A stretch of DNA of 64,000 bases from Gymnorhina tibicen (Eukaryota > Chordata > Aves > Passeriformes > Artamidae), in NCBI GenBank assembly GCA_013399875.1, contig VXAZ01008133.1, positions 19,733 to 83,732 on the forward strand, given 5' to 3'. The notes below the pieces were generated by a model, which did no database searches, was not told where the DNA came from, and saw nothing but the letters and a program-made list of their open reading frames with translations. Position numbers and translations under genes: made by a program. Below, in pieces: positions 1 to 10,325 of the stretch (position 1 is the stretch's first letter; the number at the start of each line of letters is the position of its first letter).

Positions 1-1114
1 CAATCTATTCTGAAGAAATGTATTTTCATTAATAAGTTTAAATTCAGATCATCCCTTTTGAAGGCATTCTGTCTGAGCTGTCCTGTGGTGCTATATTACT
101 CCATAAACATGTTTTTCAAATATTCTGTTCCCTCTCCATTACCACCTCTTCCGTACTCTTGGGGCAAAAGGATCTTTTCCCTGACATTTTAAAGCATTAA
201 AACAGCTCAAGGGGTAAAGAAAACATTTTTCATGTAATCTTTGAAAAGTTTAGTTGTCAAGGAGACCAAGACCTTAGCGACCAGGTATGGAGGCCTATTC
301 AGCTCACTAACCTGCTTGTGAAAGAAGGTGCAAGGGTGCCAGTATACCTGGAGGCAAACACGTTTAGGTTTTCAAGAGCCTCTTGCTTCCCGACATACCT
401 TTATTACACAACTAAACAGTGACTCAGATTTTCTTCTCTTTGGATGGTATCATCTGGTGAGCAAAACATGGTTAAAGGACCTTACTTGGATGATATATTG
501 CCTCAATAAATCACTGGATTGAGGTATGGTCTGGAAATGCCATTCACAGACTGACACATTCCAAAGAAGAACAGGTCCAAGAGCATATTTTATATAATTG
601 CAGAATAAATGACAGTCAAAAAGTAACAAATTGGAAAGATGCTTTCCTAACTCCAGGCAAAAGGGACCTAATCAAATGAGTCTCTCTCTGATATTACTTC
701 TGTTGCCAGGATAAGGGCATGTCACACAATGCCCAGGCTGAGACAGAGAGAGATAGATGCTTGGCATTTTCAATTTGCACAAAAGTCAAATTTTGTTTGC
801 AAGTTTTAAGTCTGCCCATAGTCTGTTTGCTAACACTGGGACCTAGAGAAGCTGACAGCCTTTCACAGGAAGACAGTGCTTTCGTAAGATTAACCACTAA
901 ACCAAACTATTTGTAAACATTATAAAAGTAAATGACAGAAAAAGCATTTGCAGTCTGAAAGAGCCATGGATTTGCACCTAAAATACACTTAAAATTGAAT
1001 AAAACATAATAAATAGCAAATATAATTTAAAAGTATTTTGTAATAAAATGATAGCTTAGCATGTGCAAAGCACATTGGTATTAATCTCAGGAACCCCTAG
1101 AGATCACTGTCAGA
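1..1114. other. Non-coding AT-rich DNA, nothing recognised
   Basis: I see no gene, RNA or clear repeat here. The open frames are all under 70 codons, overlap on opposite strands, and resemble no protein family I know. They are what chance gives in AT-rich DNA. Confidence 0.6.
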
Positions 1115-1560
1115 ACCAGAGCTGGTCAACATCTTTGTCAATGATCTAGACAATGCAGTGTAGGGGTAATACCAAGGCTTTTTTCAGATAATCAAGTGCC
1201 ACATTGACCATAAGGAACTCCAAAAGCCAATAGAGTGAGTGTGCACAACACTCAGGGGCAGGTGAGCTTCCATGTGGGTCACTGCAAAGTCCTGTACCAA
1301 AAGAAGAATAACCTAAACTTTGCTTACCTGATGCTGTATTCAGAACAGTTTCCATTAATGGAAATGCTAATGGAGTCATCAATAACAAATTTTTGCAAAT
1401 CTGAGTCAAGTTTGCAACACCAGTCATAAAATGCTGGGTGTCATAAGGAAAGACAGTCACAACAAAACAGTCATTTTGCCACTGGGGACACCTCGCTCCA
1501 CCCATGTTTTAAATGTGTTTGCAGTCTTTTCTGTGCATCTTAAGACAGAACAGAGCAGGA
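1115..1560 (+). repeat. Decayed CR1-type LINE fragment (reverse transcriptase region)
   Basis: Translated piecewise across frames, this stretch follows the order of motifs in the C-terminal half of bird CR1 reverse transcriptase. Near 1128 it reads NIFVNDLD, matching the CR1 'NIFINDLD' segment. Near 1270-1340 it reads FHVGHCKVLYQKKNN, matching 'FNKGKCKVLHLGRNN'. Near 1430-1500 it reads LGVIRKDSHNKTVILPL, matching 'LGCIRRSVASRSREVILPL'. The frame changes and stops between these blocks mean the copy is dead. The segment between the first two motifs, where 'FADDTKLGG' should lie, is mostly lost or unrecognisable. CR1 is the dominant non-LTR retrotransposon of birds and usually inserts 5'-truncated. 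The edges are approximate, and the family call is from memory of the protein. Confidence 0.65.
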
Positions 1561-3399
1561 GACAGACTAGAATTAGGAAAAAAAAAACCAACACAGAGAA
1601 GAGGAACTAAAGCGATAGAGAGGGTGTACCAGTAAACTGACAAAGAACAAACAGAATAAGGAATCTATATATGAGAAATATATGGTTAAAAAAGGACAAA
1701 TTATTAAACACCATATACCATGTGCTATTTAAAATACTGTCCTTTGTATTTTTGGTTTTGTTTTTTTTCTTGCTTAGCTCATTTCTTCGGAAGTCCAAAT
1801 GTGTTTTCCAACTTATTAGCCCATTGTTCAGGGATCTAGTTTTAAGTGTACTTTAAAGATGAAAAAATTGCAGACTACAGCAAGTTGCTACTCTGCATGA
1901 GTGCTAATAAAATGCCTTCCTAGCAACAACTTCTTGTTTGAATGAAATCACTCTTCTATGTACACCACAGCCTTTCAAACCAGCATGCTTGTCACATCAT
2001 GCCCAGCCGCAGTGGCCTGGAATAAATATAAGGAAAACTTAGATATAGCAAAGAACACAACCACCAACACTGATCATTAAAACAGAAGTTACCAAGAAGA
2101 AGAAAGGTGTATGGTGAGTCAGTTTAACTCACGGTAAAATAAAGCGAGAATAGCTACTCCTACTGTGAGGAAAGAGCATTTCTTAGCTGAAAAGCTTTTT
2201 AGGGTTACTTGGATCCCCTGAAACATGTTGAACAACCACAGTATGAATTCTCAGTCACCTAATCAGTTCCACTCCTCTAATGCTTCCTAGGTGTTTAGCA
2301 TTTTTACACCAATACTTACATCTCAGCTTCCCGAGAGGCAGCTTCCATGCTAGTTTTAAAGTAGCGGCAGATAACCAACTTGTCCACATTCTATTCAAGA
2401 GTCCCATTTTCAGAAGCATTGAGTTAGCTTACACTTGTTTTGATTTTCCTTTCATTTCAAGCAGTTTTAACTACTGCCTTTCATTCACAGCTTTAGGGTA
2501 CCAGCTAAAGCAGGTCTAATTCCATGAATTGTTTTGGTGGGCAACTTCTTGAAAGGAAGAGGTGGTTCAATCTTGATTTTTTGTTGAAAGGAATTGTGGT
2601 TGTTTCTTACTCATTTGTTAGTTGGTTTTCACATGGGCAGTGAGAGGGGAAGGGCAAAACAAGGTTGAATGATGGTGGAGAACTATTTTTCATAACAATT
2701 GCAGTACATTTTTGTTCAATAACACAGAGGTTGACCAAGCCAAGCCAAGCTCAGCAGCGCTGTGTGGACAGTCAAAAAATTTCCCAATGGAAATCCCAGG
2801 TTTATATTTTTTTAACCCTTATGAATTCATGCTTTTTGCACCTCCACCAGTGTATTCAGTAAGTGTATTTTATTCCAAAAAAATGAGCACACTCACAAGT
2901 TTCAACAATTTCCTCCAAAAATTAAAAAAACTCACACACAACCTATTTTTATGAGTAATAGACACTTTCACACAATGCCCCCTCTCCTTCACTTCTTGTC
3001 CAGTGAGCAGTCATGCAGAGATCACTTAGACTAATACCTTCATTTTGTGTTGAAATGAGCATGCTTTTTGGGGGAAAAAAAAAAAATTACATTTATGGCT
3101 TGTATGAGAGTTCATAATTTAATTGTAGCAACAAACTGAGAAAAGAGCTTCTTAACATTTAAAGTTCTAGGTTAGGGAGAAAGGCTAGAACACACACATG
3201 GAGCCACTTGTTCCCTCACTGAGCTTACATGACTCTGCACATTAGTAGAAGTGAGGAAGGACAGGGCATACATAGGTCTTTTAAAATACAAAATAGGATT
3301 CTACTATAGTTGACAGTCCCGATCTTCTTAAGAGGATAAAAAATGATATTTCAGTCCCATCTCTGTTTAATTTTCCTCTCCATTTGGGGGACTAAATGT
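1561..3399. other. Non-coding AT-rich DNA, nothing recognised
   Basis: The stretch contains homopolymer runs and short chance frames of up to 80 codons. There is no recognisable domain, no RNA gene and no repeat family I can name. A short GGTTG/TTGG-rich patch near 2600 is low-complexity sequence. Confidence 0.55.
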
Positions 3400-3665
3400 G
3401 ATATTGTTTTTTGATCCTTACTAATTATTCTCCTTTTTTTCCCAGCCCCAAATCAATTGGAGCATCATAGCAGTTTTCAAATTAATTATTAGATTTTTTT
3501 TTCCCCTGACTCATTTCAGACACTTTTATTAGAAAAGTGATTGATATATTAACACCATTAATTACTTATTTGACCCATTAATTTTGTCTATCTGCACAGA
3601 CCTAATTGAAACAGCCTACACTGATTCTAGGATCTCATTTTGCCAATCGAAAATTAATTTTCAGA
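3400..3665. promoter_or_regulatory. Candidate conserved non-coding element rich in TAAT/ATTA cores
   Basis: This AT-rich block carries many homeodomain-type cores, including CTAATTATT near 3420, AATTAATTATTAG near 3480, ATTAATTACTTATTTG near 3555, CCATTAATTTTG near 3577, CCTAATTGAAAC near 3600 and AAATTAATTTTC near 3650. Between the cores the sequence is complex rather than simple repeat, which is the texture of many vertebrate conserved non-coding elements. This is a composition-based inference only: AT-rich DNA produces such cores by chance, and conservation cannot be seen from one genome. Confidence 0.25.
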
Positions 3666-3970
3666 TACTCTTGACTGCTGAGTCTGTGTGATGGTGAAAA
3701 ACACTGTTCCCACCTCACACATCTGTTTAATATTCCCACTCTTCTTTCTCAGTCCCAAAAAGACCTTCAGATTCTGCCCCTGAAAGATTTCTATGAGCTT
3801 CGTTCTCTTCCCTCAATAAACAAGACTATCTCAATAGGCCTCCATAAACGACAGTTCCCGTTCATTTGACATAATTTGCCTTTCCACCATCAAGCTAAAT
3901 TTCTTCAATAGACTCTTAATTATTCTAACCCCATTATCTAATGCTATTATAAATGTTTAAATAATATTTG

Positions 3971-4016
3971 ATATAGTCCTGGTCCCACTGAAGTTAATGG
4001 GAATATTGCTGTTGCC
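3971..4016. repeat. Possible relic of an ancient amniote palindromic repeat
   Basis: The phrase CCCACTGAAGTTAATGGGAA closely resembles the 'CCCATTGAAGTCAATGGGA' segment scattered through turtle, crocodile and bird genomes. Only about 45 bp are recognisable, so this could be coincidence. I cannot name the family with certainty. Confidence 0.3.
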
Positions 4017-5078
4017 TTAATTAAGATCAAGATAAAATTTATATTGTTTAATTTGTCACATATTACTGTTGGGTAAAAACAACCTAGTTAGTATTCAGAG
4101 GTACTAAACAGACCCAGCTCCCAGACTAGAACTGGCAGGGCCTCAACACTTCTCAGGAGAAGTCTGGGAGCCTGTGTTGCACAGTGGGCGAGAAGAGAAG
4201 GGAGCAGTCGCAGGGTTGTGCACTCTGCTGCGTATCGGCAGCCCCAGAAGGCTTCCCACGCTCTGGGATGCTCAAAGCCTTTAAATGGAGCGCTCGAGTC
4301 AGGATTCGTCAAAAGGACAGGAAAAACAGAGAAGTGAGAAAACGGAGAAAAGCCTTCCCCAATGTGAGAACAAACCAGATATATTTTTCCAAATTATTTG
4401 ATCAAAAATCTGGACAATTTTAAGTGAAGCATTTTAAAAAATCTTTGGCAAAAGACACTGTGTGCATTGATCAGATCTGGTTCAAAAAGAAATACATCTT
4501 TTAAGCCAGAAACTAAATATTATTAATACGAAGATTTTTTGGCTGGTGACCATTTATCTTTCATTAAAATTTAGAAAATAAATTGCAAGCTTTTTTCAGA
4601 CTATCAGCAAAAGCCATGGTTATTCTTGTATTGTGAATAAAGCTATTCATTTAAAAAAAAACGAACAGATAAACTAGAATGTAATGTTTCTTACAGGTCT
4701 AATATTGTATTCCGTTCTCTCATACAATGCCAACTTAACCAGAAAAAACTAAGAACGGATTCATTTGTGACATCTTTGTTATGTTTGCGGCCAACGTACA
4801 ATCACACCTACATTATAAAATCTCACAGGGCGTTACTTCCAGGCTTCTGTGGAGGGTCTGGCTTACCAGAGTGACATGTCCCACAGAGACATCCGAAATT
4901 CCGCCAAGACCTCAGTTCTGTTCCTGCCACTGGGAAAGTCCCCCAGACACTTCCCCATTTCTCTACAGATGTATTCATCCCAGTAGGCTGGTGACTGTTA
5001 GGACTATAATAAATAAAGGCTGCTCGGGGGCTGTTTCATCTCCTATTTTGGGGAAAGAGTAAAGCAAAAAGGTTTGCT
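4017..5078. other. Non-coding DNA with a small CpG-bearing patch
   Basis: No gene is recognised. Roughly 4185-4345 is locally richer in G+C and holds about eight CpG dinucleotides, unlike the flanks. It is too short and weak to call a CpG island. The rest is AT-rich with chance open frames of up to about 93 codons and no family resemblance. Confidence 0.5.
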
Positions 5079-5991
5079 TGATCAGGTTTTGGTAGCAGAG
5101 GGCTACAGAGTGGCTTCGGTGAGAAGCTGCCAGAAGCTTCTTCCATGTCCGACACAGCCCATGCCAGCTGGCTCCAGGACAGACATGCCGTTGGCCAAGG
5201 CTGGGCCAACCAGAAATGGTGGGAACACCTTTGTGTAACAGATTTAAGAAGAGCAAAAAAGTTATTGCACAGATGTAATTGCAGCTAGAGAAAAGCTGCA
5301 AGAGTGAGAATATGTGAGAGGAACAACACTGACACCAAGGTCAGTGAAGGAGGGAGAGGAGGTGCTCCAGGCATTGGAGCTGAGGTTCCTCTACAGCCTG
5401 TGGTTAAGACAATACCACAGAGGACCACAAGGATGCAGGGATCCACTTGGAGCTCCGTGCCAGACCAGGTGGATGCCTGAAGAGAAGATGTAAACCCTTA
5501 GGAGACTCATGCTGGAGCAGGCTCCCGGCAGGGACCTGAGGACCCATGGAGCAAGGAGCCCACACTGGAGCGGGTTTCTTGGTAGGACTTGTGACCCCAT
5601 GCGGGACCCATGCTGGAGCAGGCTGTGCCTGAAGGACTGTGCCCAGTGGAAAAATGACCCACGTTGCAGTGATTCATGGAGAACTGTTGCCTGTGAGATG
5701 AACTCATGTGGGAGAAGTTTATGGAAGATGAACTTCCTCCTCCCTGTGGGAGGGACCCCATGCTGAAGCAGGGAAGACACTCCTCTTCCCAAGCAGCAGC
5801 AGGAACAACATGTGATGAACTGACCATAAACTGACCAACTCCCTAAGTTGAGTCTGCTTTGCCCATGCTGGTATTTGGTGAGTGATCTCTCTCGGTCCTC
5901 ATCGCAATCCATGAACCTTTTGCTATATTTTCTCTTCCCTGTCCAGCTGAGGAGAGGAGTGATAGAGAGGCTTTGGTTTGAGCCCACTACA
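5079..5991 (+). mobile_element. Solo LTR of an avian endogenous retrovirus (likely ERVL-type)
   Basis: This resembles a long LTR common in neoavian genomes. It opens with TGATCAGGTTTTGGTAGCAG and ends ...GCCCACTACA, giving the usual TG...CA ends. Recognisable blocks in order are GAGAAGCTGCCAGAAGCTTC, the GTGAGAATATGTGAGAGGAA segment, repeated 'CATGCTGGAGCAGGCT' units (5507-5780), GAGTCTGCTTTGCCCATG, GGTGAGTGATCTCTCTCGGT, and CTGTCCAGCTGAGGAGAGGA near the 3' end. Compared with the form I remember, a segment before GAGTCTG is missing, including the AATAAA polyadenylation signal, and about 20 bp near the 3' end are missing too. No internal viral genes flank it, so it is a solo LTR left by recombination. 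TTGCT directly precedes the 5' end (5074-5078) and recurs at 5995-5999, a possible target duplication offset by 3 bases. The open frames inside it come from the repeats and are not genes. Confidence 0.8.
5507..5780 (+). repeat. Decayed ~50-bp tandem repeat inside the LTR
   Basis: The unit core CATGCTGGAGCAGG recurs in diverged form at about 5510, 5563, 5608, 5663, 5704 and 5760, spaced roughly 40-55 bp apart. Linkers of the type 'gaaggactgtgcccagtgga' lie between cores. The periodicity keeps long frames open on both strands, including about 198 codons on the minus strand, which should not be read as a gene. The second LTR at 21.5 kb carries a shorter version. Confidence 0.65.
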
Positions 5992-8319
5992 ATATTGCTA
6001 CAGCTTCAGAAGGCAGAGGAGCAGAGTGGGCTATTGAAAGGAACCAATGGCCCAAAGAAATGGGCATTTATGCCTAACTCCTCTCAGTTTCACCCTGTCC
6101 TCCTCTCACTGTTTGTAACTCATTTGTTACCTTGTTATCTCCTACCAGGCTCGAAGAAAGCCAAGCCTCAGCTTCTTCCCAGGAGCCAAGTGGAGAGAGT
6201 ATTGAAACGCTGAACACAAGGTCCCTTATCACTGCAGCAGGTCTGGATATGACGAGCACAGCAGCAAATTCTGAAATGCAGGAAAAAAGGTCATAGGTGC
6301 TTGCATTTTAAAATATATGTGCAAACAGAAAGGATGAAATTCCCCAGTGGGCTCATTTGCTGGGATTTCAACATGTATCTAGAGGTACTGGGTCTGAGCC
6401 CTGATAATGACTTTCTGGTTATCAGAGCTGGGAATCCTAAAAATACAGTGCTTCAAATCCTTAAGCACTCTTGATGATTTTTTTTTTAATTAAGACTGAT
6501 TCATCCAGACCTTCATCTCCTCATGAGTCTTCAAATGTTCCCCTCTCTTTCTAGATTGCTGGAAGCATTTTCCCAGAGAACAGTATCTATTCAGTGAATT
6601 CAGAAGTACGGTTGCTTTGTCACAGAGCTGAGACATGTGATGTCCTACAGCTGGAGGCACTAAGAGGCTAATTTCTGTCTCCTTTTCATTGATTCACGAT
6701 ATCCCACAATGCAAAGAAAAGCATCTAGATTCCTACTCTACAACACTGAGGAATTTGCTTAGGGGATTTGCTCTTCAAGAGCTCCCAAATGATAAAGCTA
6801 TCTTTTACTGCCCCTTGTTCAAGACAAAGGTGAAATGTCTTCAAACTGGTCCCTAGAAAGATATTTCAAGACCAGTTACAGATTTCTGAATTATTGGTAG
6901 GATCTTGTAGTCTGAACTTCCTATACGACCCCAGAGGTAGAAACTCCTTCTGCAGTTCAGACCTTCACTTTACATTTGAAATCCGATTTGTATTTTTAAC
7001 TGCTATACTGACTTGCCCCATGACATTCTATTCCACTATAACATATACTCAGTAATTAACCCTTACTGCCCAAATTAACCTACCTATTACTTTCTTACAT
7101 TAGTCCTAAACATAAGTGTAGCTAGCAAATCAATGAGGAGTCTGTGTCCCTTTGCTAGACCACAGGGATCTTTGACAGTAACTAATGACCATGCTACGCT
7201 TTCATCATCCCCCTAATCTTATGGTTCTGTAACTCTCCTCTAGCCTGATATTTATTTGTATCGGAAGAGAATAGCAAGTGCATACTACAAAGTGCCTACT
7301 ACAAAGCAATGCTTGTATATAAAAGCACTTTCAGGCATTATATTATAATATTTACTCTAGGTCATCAAACGTATTCCCTGCTGTGAAAGATCGTCTTTGT
7401 TGTTCTTAAGCTCTTCTTCTACTTGTTTCATCTTCCACAAAGAAAAATACCCTTATCTGTGCATACCCACTCTAACACAAACTGTAATCTTCAGCTTTTA
7501 TCTGTATTGTTCTTGGGGAAGAATACATCATTCCATATGAGCAGAGCTAAATCTGAGTAAAATATGTTACAAATCTATTAATCTACAGCAATACAGCTCT
7601 TAAACATGTTCTGGGCAGGTTTCAACTATCTGCATTGTTTGTCAGAGCCATAAACAGCTTGATATGAAAGTCAAAATAAAAGCTTGATATGGAATGGGGT
7701 TTTAATTTACTTCTTTTAAAAAGCGCATAAATAGGTATGTTCTTAATGTCAATTTTCTGTCATGACACTTTAAGAAAAACTCTGAGTATAGCAAGACCTG
7801 ACTGAAAGATAGCACTGCTTGGGCTCTCCAACTGCAAATGAGCATCCACAAAGATCACATGCCTGGAAGCTACAAAAGATTATCCTTTATTCTTCATCTC
7901 TCTTTGCCCTTTGGAAATGCTAACCTACTGTATATAAAAACTGTGCATAGCCTGCCTGGTGAAAACCATCACCAAACACCTCCAAACGGTTTTCCTCTGT
8001 GATAATTTGCTTCTTGGCAGTCACTATTTTTAAATGCTATTGCATGACACTTCCACAGTTGAGCTCATATGTAGGATCAGATTTTGTATTCAAATATTCA
8101 GCTCGAGAAAAAAAAGAGATCAAAAAATACGCCTGTTCTATGCATATTGATCTCAACTGCCACTTCCCGACTCTTAAACTGAGAGCTAAACCAATCTCCC
8201 AGTGACGTTAGCTCAGGTTGCTCTAAGCTCAGCTGCTTGTCATCAGCCCACATAGACAGCTGGGTGTCTTGGGATGGAGGGATGTGGTGCTGGCCATGAG
8301 CAGAGATGCAGCAATTCTC
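5992..8319. other. Non-coding AT-rich DNA, nothing recognised
   Basis: No coding frame, RNA gene or repeat family stands out. Short local direct duplications are visible: TACTACAAAG occurs twice, 14 bp apart, near 7283-7306, and AGCTTGATATG occurs twice near 7658-7690. These are replication-slippage scale events. Confidence 0.55.
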
Positions 8320-8394
8320 AGCACCAAGCAGGACTCGAACTGGTGGGATTCCTCAGTCTTGGCTTTGCTGGCTTACTACCATCAGACCACAGCC
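8320..8394 (-). repeat. tRNA-like relic (tRNA pseudogene or head of a tRNA-derived SINE)
   Basis: On the minus strand, AGTTCGAGTCC (8331-8341) matches the pol III B box GGTTCGANTCC at 10 of 11 positions. TGGTCTGATGG (8379-8389) is an imperfect A box at tRNA-like spacing upstream. The segment from GGCTGTG to the end is about 75 nt, which is tRNA length. The acceptor and T stems do not pair properly, so this is not a working tRNA. It is either an old tRNA pseudogene or the tRNA-like head of a SINE. No SINE body is recognised downstream on the minus strand, so the subtype stays open. Confidence 0.35.
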
Positions 8395-9241
8395 ACGGAC
8401 TGGGCTGCATGACAGATACTTTATTTACTATTTCATTATTTAAAAGAAATAAGGATGCAAAGCCAAACCCAAGAAAATAGGAAGTTGTGCATCCTAAAGA
8501 TGCAATTCTGTCTATAGAGAAAAATGCAGTTTTAAAAATCCTCATGTTTTTTGGGGATGCATAAAGGACTATTGAGCTCTTTTCAGAATTACTCAGATTG
8601 TGGATTTTGAATATTTTGCAGGTCTGGATGTAAGGTCTTTATTTTAGGTGTCTATAACCCAGGAACACAGCTTAAAGTACCCAGTCTTGAAAGCGTAGGT
8701 GTTTTAAGAATAGGCAGGTTGGAAAAAGGATTGGAGGTTTCTTGAGAGCTCTGTAGAAATGAATTTTTCATTGGTCACCAATCTGTTGGTAATATCTCTG
8801 AATTTCCAAAAAGTTTCAAAACTTTTTTGCCTTTTATGTTCGACCTTTAAAAAAAAAGTCTTAGCAGATTATAAACAAACCAGTAAGCAGAGGGTTTGCA
8901 TTATTAACAAAAGAAGCCTCACCTCAGTGGCAGTTCCTCTAATCACAACACATGTACAATAAATAATGGAAAGAAGGACATCTCCTGCCCTCAAACAAAT
9001 CAAGTTTGCTTTCTAACTTACGGAGATTACTGAAAGACAGGAAGCTACATGCAGAGTTTACTCTGAAGAGTTTTAATCAGTATCAGAGAAAGAGACTAGC
9101 CCAAGTGGGCTTATTGTACCATAGAAATCCATCACATCTTCCTTTCCTGAAAGGCTCAAGGAGACAGTGAAAGAGAAGGGAAGGGAGCTAAAACTGACAT
9201 TGGAAAGAGTACAAAGTACATAGGAGCTTCCATGGCTGTAA
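8395..9241. other. Non-coding DNA, nothing recognised
   Basis: The stretch is AT-rich with only short chance frames. I see no repeat family, RNA gene or promoter signature. Confidence 0.5.
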
Positions 9242-9269
9242 AAGCAGGTCCAAGAACCTGGACCTGCTT
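9242..9269. other. Perfect 11-bp inverted repeat (hairpin)
   Basis: AAGCAGGTCCA (9242-9252) is followed by a 6-nt loop and then its exact reverse complement TGGACCTGCTT (9259-9269). It lies just left of the CR1 fragment that starts near 9295. Whether it is transcribed is unknown. Confidence 0.7.
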
Positions 9270-9294
9270 CACACATGCAGCTTACCTGAAGTCT

Positions 9295-9690
9295 AAAACA
9301 GTTCAACACAGCCAAGTGCAATCCTGGGTGCACCTACAGGTTGAGCAAAGAAGTGATTGAGAGCAGCTCTGCAGAGAAGTACTTGGAGGTGATGATTGGT
9401 GAAAAACTCAACACAAGCAGGCAGTGTGTGCTTGCAGCCCAGAAAGCCAATGGAATCCTGGGCTGCATCAAAAGGAGTGTGGGCAGCATGTTGAGAGAGG
9501 GGGTTCTGTCCCTCTACTCTCGCAGAGACCCCATCTGGAATGCTGTGTACAGGTCTGGTGCCCTAACAGAAAAAGATATGGAACTGTTGGAACAAGTCCA
9601 GAGGAGGGCCATGAAGTTGGTAAGGGGACTAGAGCACCATTCAACACTGACAGAGTTGAGAGACCTGAATTTCTACCTGGATATTTGAAG
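9295..9690 (+). repeat. CR1 LINE fragment with a surviving 115-codon reverse transcriptase frame
   Basis: The plus-strand translation matches the C-terminal end of bird CR1 reverse transcriptase. Upstream of the first ATG it reads FNTAKCNPGCTYRL, matching 'FNTAKCRVLHLG..YRL' with a small deletion. It continues SSSAEKYLEVMIGEKLNTSRQC, then QKANGILGCIKRSVGSMLRE, then RRDPIWNAVYRSGALTEKDM, matching 'VRPHLEYCVQFWAP..KKDM', then LLEQVQRRAMKLVRGLE and LTELRDLNFYL. The frame stays open from 9341 to 9688, but it lacks the catalytic FADD segment and everything upstream. It is therefore a 5'-truncated, dead insertion, not a host gene. The similarity fades after 'LRDLNFYLDI', so the 3' tail is also lost or diverged. 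Confidence 0.9.
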
Positions 9691-10234
9691 AAGCATTGCT
9701 TCAGCTATTACTCGAGTTATTCCACTACATGTTACTAAAACCAGAAACAGATAAGTTAAGCCTGTGTTTAATCCTACAAGGTCCTGAGCAATCTAGTCTT
9801 AAATGAGATGTGACTTAAACATTTTAGGGGCCTGTGAACAGGTGTCTCTTTGTCTAAAAGGATTAAACCCTTCCTTAACACCACTGCTAAGCATGTTCAC
9901 AAAAGGCAAAGTTCACAGCAAGAGTTCTTTAATTAAAGAAGAGAGCATATTAGCAAACAAGGCAAGCTTTTAATTGCAATTTCACAAACATTTAATAATA
10001 TAAAGAGACTATTACATACCAAATAATAGTGCTGCCATGATACTATTAATCATTATGTTCATTTTTCCTGAAAAAGAGCAGCATTCAATCTCAGATTACT
10101 TATCTCAGTATCACAGAGATGGTAACTCATTCAAATCATGTCCTTATTTCATGGCTGCAGAAGCACATCATTTTGATAGAAAAGTGAAACATCAAAATCT
10201 CACAGTACTTTCTTTTTCTTTTTAAGCATACAAT

Positions 10235-10325
10235 GGACTAAATTCTCACTTTGGTTACACCCATATAACTTCAGAATTGTATGGATGAAACTAACAACAA
10301 AATAGGGCCAACTTTCTGAGCCTTT
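10235..10325. repeat. Possible ancient amniote repeat relic
   Basis: GGACTAAATTCTCACTTTGG followed by TTACACCCATATAACTTCAG resembles the amniote repeat phrase 'GGCCAAATTCTGCTCTCAGTTACACCAGTGTAA.TCCAGA'. The resemblance is limited and from memory, so a chance match is possible. Confidence 0.3.

Noticed and set aside
5391..5987. 198-codon minus-strand open frame
   Set aside because: It lies wholly inside the LTR and is kept open by the ~50-bp tandem repeat. The Ser/Gly/Leu/His-rich product has no domain.
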